Shown here piece by piece: positions 62,501 to 64,000 of a stretch of DNA of 64,000 nt. This DNA is from Cyclobacteriaceae bacterium. Lineage in GTDB: Bacteria; Bacteroidota; Bacteroidia; Cytophagales; Cyclobacteriaceae. Position 1 is the stretch's first letter, and every line of letters starts with the position of its first letter. A model generated the notes under the pieces. The model was given only the letters and a program-made list of their open reading frames with translations, had not been told where the DNA came from and ran no database searches. The stretch spans positions 1,102,492 to 1,166,491 of the forward strand of contig JAHBUE010000001.1 in the NCBI GenBank assembly GCA_019638235.1. Direction: 5' to 3'. Both the position numbers and the translations under genes were made by a program.

Positions 62501-62603
62501 AGAGCGTGTACCGGAGCTTACCAAAAAGCACGGAGGCAAAGCGCAATATCCTACCGGGTATATTACCGGTAACGATTTCCCGATTTCGATTATTAAGAAG
62601 TGA
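59520..62603 (+). CDS. WD40-repeat protein with C-terminal caspase (C14) domain
   Basis: A 1027-residue protein with signal-like start MVRILCIAACWWMASAPLLAQ. WD40 repeats fill residues 30-500 (SKVHNLVFTPDGSRIISISEDKTIRVWN at about 30; SFSGSGLYLASGSDDRTIKIWK near 135; VSADGQYLASGGEDQSIIIWK near 475). A linker with FSCSSAGGQYFGWHVNRGIEQLADFF follows near 590. The caspase-fold domain runs from SLYVLSVGINEYQNAS near 775, with the His in FVFYYAGHGTLDEDNNNEYY near 853 and the Cys in QIVLMDACHSGGAIKS near 912. Both catalytic residues are kept. Proteins of this build are bacterial metacaspase-like; whether it acts in the periplasm, as the signal suggests, or in signalling is unknown. Confidence 0.92.
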   Translation: MVRILCIAACWWMASAPLLAQAPRIVINPMGHSAKVHNLVFTPDGSRIISISEDKTIRVWNAENGDMLKKFESQIGDGWEGMLYASALSPDGKLLAVSGYPVSTEKENYIIIIDVEKGVQVATAIGHTNVINTLSFSGSGLYLASGSDDRTIKIWKVENTPTLKTVATISTNSAVTSLSFNARTQDLAVAVESRDILVYALQNLDKGATKFTPKPLKKHRGILNKVVYSPEGSYLASCSFDNELILWNADGTVVKEFGNIKEPVNALAFSFDGKILAALDVTGKGASYAVPGGARFTDFLAHDNTVFCAAFSPSLTGNYVVASAGGSNNEIYLWNPINGLIVRKIKGKGSAIYNLAFGEDLELFISREFSKSGKPQYKNSFNFSSFTINRNPSQQPAKRNLPKDAMQTGINTISLPKGKTIATSEGEDGRILDYLALDDGSVVVASDFSLKMFDKNGYLNKEFIGHSGAVRAVTVSADGQYLASGGEDQSIIIWKLSESGFAPSMRSFFDTPEWASYFNSLPIDSLTKEPTKKAWQDVIAFMKANGQKAVKEVEAIYKSLGEVLIPFATLFLTEDNEWVCWTPRGYFSCSSAGGQYFGWHVNRGIEQLADFFSAEQYFEVLYRPKEMSKSISEGKRVEDILRESGERIFDLGKLHRPSVGFFDVSVTMKQTDLLRYNKGTFITQARTVPLTVEIFDGGGGVKEVNIYQNDKLIINDTDVKTNGEGEKVEKTYAVEMVNELNEFKVKVVNYQKIESRADVLPVEYTGEVIATSSLYVLSVGINEYQNASYNLNYARPDAQSFTEKILEHGKGIFKSVNRLEIYDKDATRENILKGFKSIVSRAKPEDVFVFYYAGHGTLDEDNNNEYYLVPTDITKLYGDHAQLTAKGISATELKDQLTQLKAQKQIVLMDACHSGGAIKSMNVRAAASDERAIVQLARSSGVVMMASSGTQQFATEFEELRHGVFTYALLEALEGKADNGDGKITVNEIKMYMEERVPELTKKHGGKAQYPTGYITGNDFPISIIKK

Positions 62604-62681
62604 TAAACGATTTGTGATTTTAGATTTCTAATTTTCGCAGCCTCTAAAGTCTTTAGACTTATGTTAGGAATTTTGAAGAAA

Positions 62682-62709
62682 TAAAAAAGCGGAAACCAAA
62701 GTTCCCGCT
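62682..62709 (-). terminator. Intrinsic terminator of the DUF2807 gene
   Basis: On the minus strand AGCGGGAAC-TTTG-GTTTCCGCT forms a 9-bp stem with one mismatch, followed by TTTTTTATTT. It lies about 40 bases after the DUF2807 stop codon. Confidence 0.85.
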
Positions 62710-62749
62710 AAAAATCCAGACTCAAAAATCAGAAATCTAAAATCACCAA

Positions 62750-63553
62750 TTAAGAAACCTTCCTCACCTTGCCGCTTCCGCTTGAGTTGGTATTGACATG
62801 ATTCGGATTGCCTTTGTAGTTTACACTTCCGCTTCCGCTGATGTTGGCGTTCAATTCACGTTTTACATTTATCTCTACGCTGCCCGAACCGGCAATCTTT
62901 ACATCGCACTTATTGGCTTCCAGGTCGGCAGCACGCACCCGGCCCGAACCACTGATGGTTGTTTTTACGGTGTTGGCGCTTCCACTGGCTACTAACTTTC
63001 CCGATCCTGAAATGCTCACATCTAATGTGTTGGCTATTGCAACGGTAGCTTCCACATCGCCTGAGCCGCTGATGTTGCTTTCGAGGTTATTGCATTTGCC
63101 ACGTAACACTACCGAACCTGATCCCGATACGCTGGCGTCAACATTGTTTGCGTCAACATCGGCACGCAACGAACCGCTACCGCTTACTTTCAGATCGAGA
63201 TTGCCGGTAATAATTTTTGTAATTGCTTCCAGTGTGCCCGAACCGCTTACGCTCAGGGCATTAATATCTTTTACTGTAATATAAACCGTAATGCGCTCAT
63301 CGCGGCTCCAGCTTCTCCAACGGTCTTTGGAACGGATTACCAGCTTGCTGCCCTCAACGTACACGTCTGCGCGTTCAAGCATTTCTTTACTGCCTTCCAG
63401 TTCAACTTTTTGAGGAGAACCCTGCGTAACGATGGCTTTTCCAGGTAAACCGAAAGCAATTTTATTGAAGGTTTCTACATTGCGGGTTTCGCGCGATTGT
63501 GCAAAAGCGAACGTGCTGCCAAGCACAAAAAGGATTACGAATACTTTTTTCAT
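62750..63553 (-). CDS. Secreted DUF2807 (head GIN domain) protein
   Basis: A 267-residue exported protein. The start at 63553 (MKKVFVILFVLGSTFAFAQ) gives a signal peptide; the open frame upstream overlaps the divergent gene and is not used. From about residue 35 a parallel beta-helix-like DUF2807 domain begins: RNVETFNKIAFGLPGKAIVT, then DINALSVSGSGTLEAI. About nine short repeats follow, each carrying a SGSG or GSGS turn (VSGSGSLRADVDAN, ISGSGDVEATVAIAN, ISGSGKLVASGSAN). The domain is widespread in Bacteroidota and of unknown function. It is divergent from the YigZ-family gene. Confidence 0.9.
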   Translation of the reverse strand: MKKVFVILFVLGSTFAFAQSRETRNVETFNKIAFGLPGKAIVTQGSPQKVELEGSKEMLERADVYVEGSKLVIRSKDRWRSWSRDERITVYITVKDINALSVSGSGTLEAITKIITGNLDLKVSGSGSLRADVDANNVDASVSGSGSVVLRGKCNNLESNISGSGDVEATVAIANTLDVSISGSGKLVASGSANTVKTTISGSGRVRAADLEANKCDVKIAGSGSVEINVKRELNANISGSGSVNYKGNPNHVNTNSSGSGKVRKVS

Positions 63554-63655
63554 GGGTTTATTATTCAAGATTACTATATACAGACTGCCATTTAATGAAA
63601 AGGTTGCACCGGTTTTACAGGTTATGTTTCTTTGACGCAAAAAGAAGGGATAACG

Positions 63656-64000
63656 TTGCATAACCAGCAATTTTCATTCAAAACAATTCAGGAAACGGCA
63701 ACCGGCTCGTACAAGGAAAAGGGCAGCCGGTTTCTTGCATTTGCCTTTCCGGTGCAATCAGAGGTTGAAACCCGCGAAAAACTGGAAGAAATAAAGAAAA
63801 AGTATTTTGATGCCCGTCACCATTGTTTTGCCTGGATGCTGGGGCCGGACAAGCAGAAATTCCGCGCTTTTGATGATGGCGAACCCAACCACTCGGCTGG
63901 CGACCCGATTTTAGGGCAAATCCGGTCGCATGACCTTACCAATATTCTTATTGTGGTGGTGCGGTATTTTGGCGGGGTGAAGTTGGGCGTGGGCGGATTG
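63656..64000 (+). CDS. YigZ/IMPACT-family protein, N-terminal part (runs off the window)
   Basis: The first 115 codons of a UPF0029/IMPACT protein. FKTIQETATGSYKEKGSRFL near 7-26, KKKYFDARHHCFAWMLG near 50-66, FDDGEPNHSAGDPILGQI near 75-92 and VVVRYFGGVKLGVGGL near 100-115 are the family blocks. There is no ATG in frame. I choose the TTG at 63656 because AGAAGGGA lies 8-15 bases ahead of it; another in-frame TTG is at 63632. The family is associated with RNA/ribosome regulation, but its reaction is not known. The C-terminal half lies outside the window. Confidence 0.88.
   Translation, partial: MHNQQFSFKTIQETATGSYKEKGSRFLAFAFPVQSEVETREKLEEIKKKYFDARHHCFAWMLGPDKQKFRAFDDGEPNHSAGDPILGQIRSHDLTNILIVVVRYFGGVKLGVGGL

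Noticed and set aside
62841..63284. Plus-strand frame of 147 residues opposite the DUF2807 gene
   Set aside because: Pro/Ser-rich mirror of the SGSG repeats, without a start signal or homology.

Overview
The window reads as chromosome of a Bacteroidota member of the Cytophagales type. The evidence is two PorP/SprF-family proteins, three large secreted proteins with gliding-motility / type IX secretion (T9SS type B) C-termini, TAnnTTTG promoter elements, and TPR-containing sensor kinases. No contig break, CRISPR array or prophage was seen. One intact IS30-family element is present.

Layout. 1-2852 (minus): threonine operon, with a Thr/Ile-rich leader peptide, fused aspartokinase-homoserine dehydrogenase, and the start of homoserine kinase. 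3076-3882: an AT-rich orphan secreted protein. 4124-11440 (minus): a complete isoleucine/valine operon (leader peptide with attenuator, ilvE, ilvD, ilvB, ilvN, ilvC, ilvA). 11552-13789: a secreted esterase and an RlmD-like rRNA methyltransferase. 13863-24033 (plus): secreted surface proteins ending in a PorP/SprF gene, interrupted by two tRNA-Leu genes. 24105-28982: housekeeping genes (AI-2E transporter, enoyl-CoA hydratase, low-molecular-weight phosphatase, second aspartokinase, fructose bisphosphatase). 29146-41558: an accessory envelope region between a HisKA_3-type sensor kinase and a NarL-type response regulator. 41549-42648: IS30. 42741-50089: a giant fibronectin-repeat adhesin and a lipoprotein. 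50184-52493: an H1-like/SWIB protein and an ABC-F ATPase. 52628-57239: a second TPR kinase, then a TauE exporter and a persulfide dioxygenase-rhodanese. 57439-64000: subtilase, WD40-caspase, DUF2807 protein and a partial YigZ-family gene.

How the parts work together. Both amino-acid operons begin with short peptides rich in the residues the operon makes. The ilv leader also has a clear terminator/antiterminator pair, so ribosome-mediated attenuation is well supported there. TauE and the dioxygenase-rhodanese form a sulfur-detoxification pair. Each has a GTGA-N6-TCAC box exactly 22 nt before a TAnnTTTG element, which implies shared control by a Crp/Fnr-type regulator.

The best candidate for something undescribed is 29-41.6 kb. 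It holds a sensor kinase, a response regulator, two secreted HELGH proteins, two paralogous membrane proteins with paired histidines, a 51-residue peptide and a PorP/SprF protein. A TCACATGATCATGTGA-type palindrome lies before four transcription units there. At two of these the promoter leaves no room for a 5' leader, so those mRNAs are probably leaderless. The function of this set is unknown.
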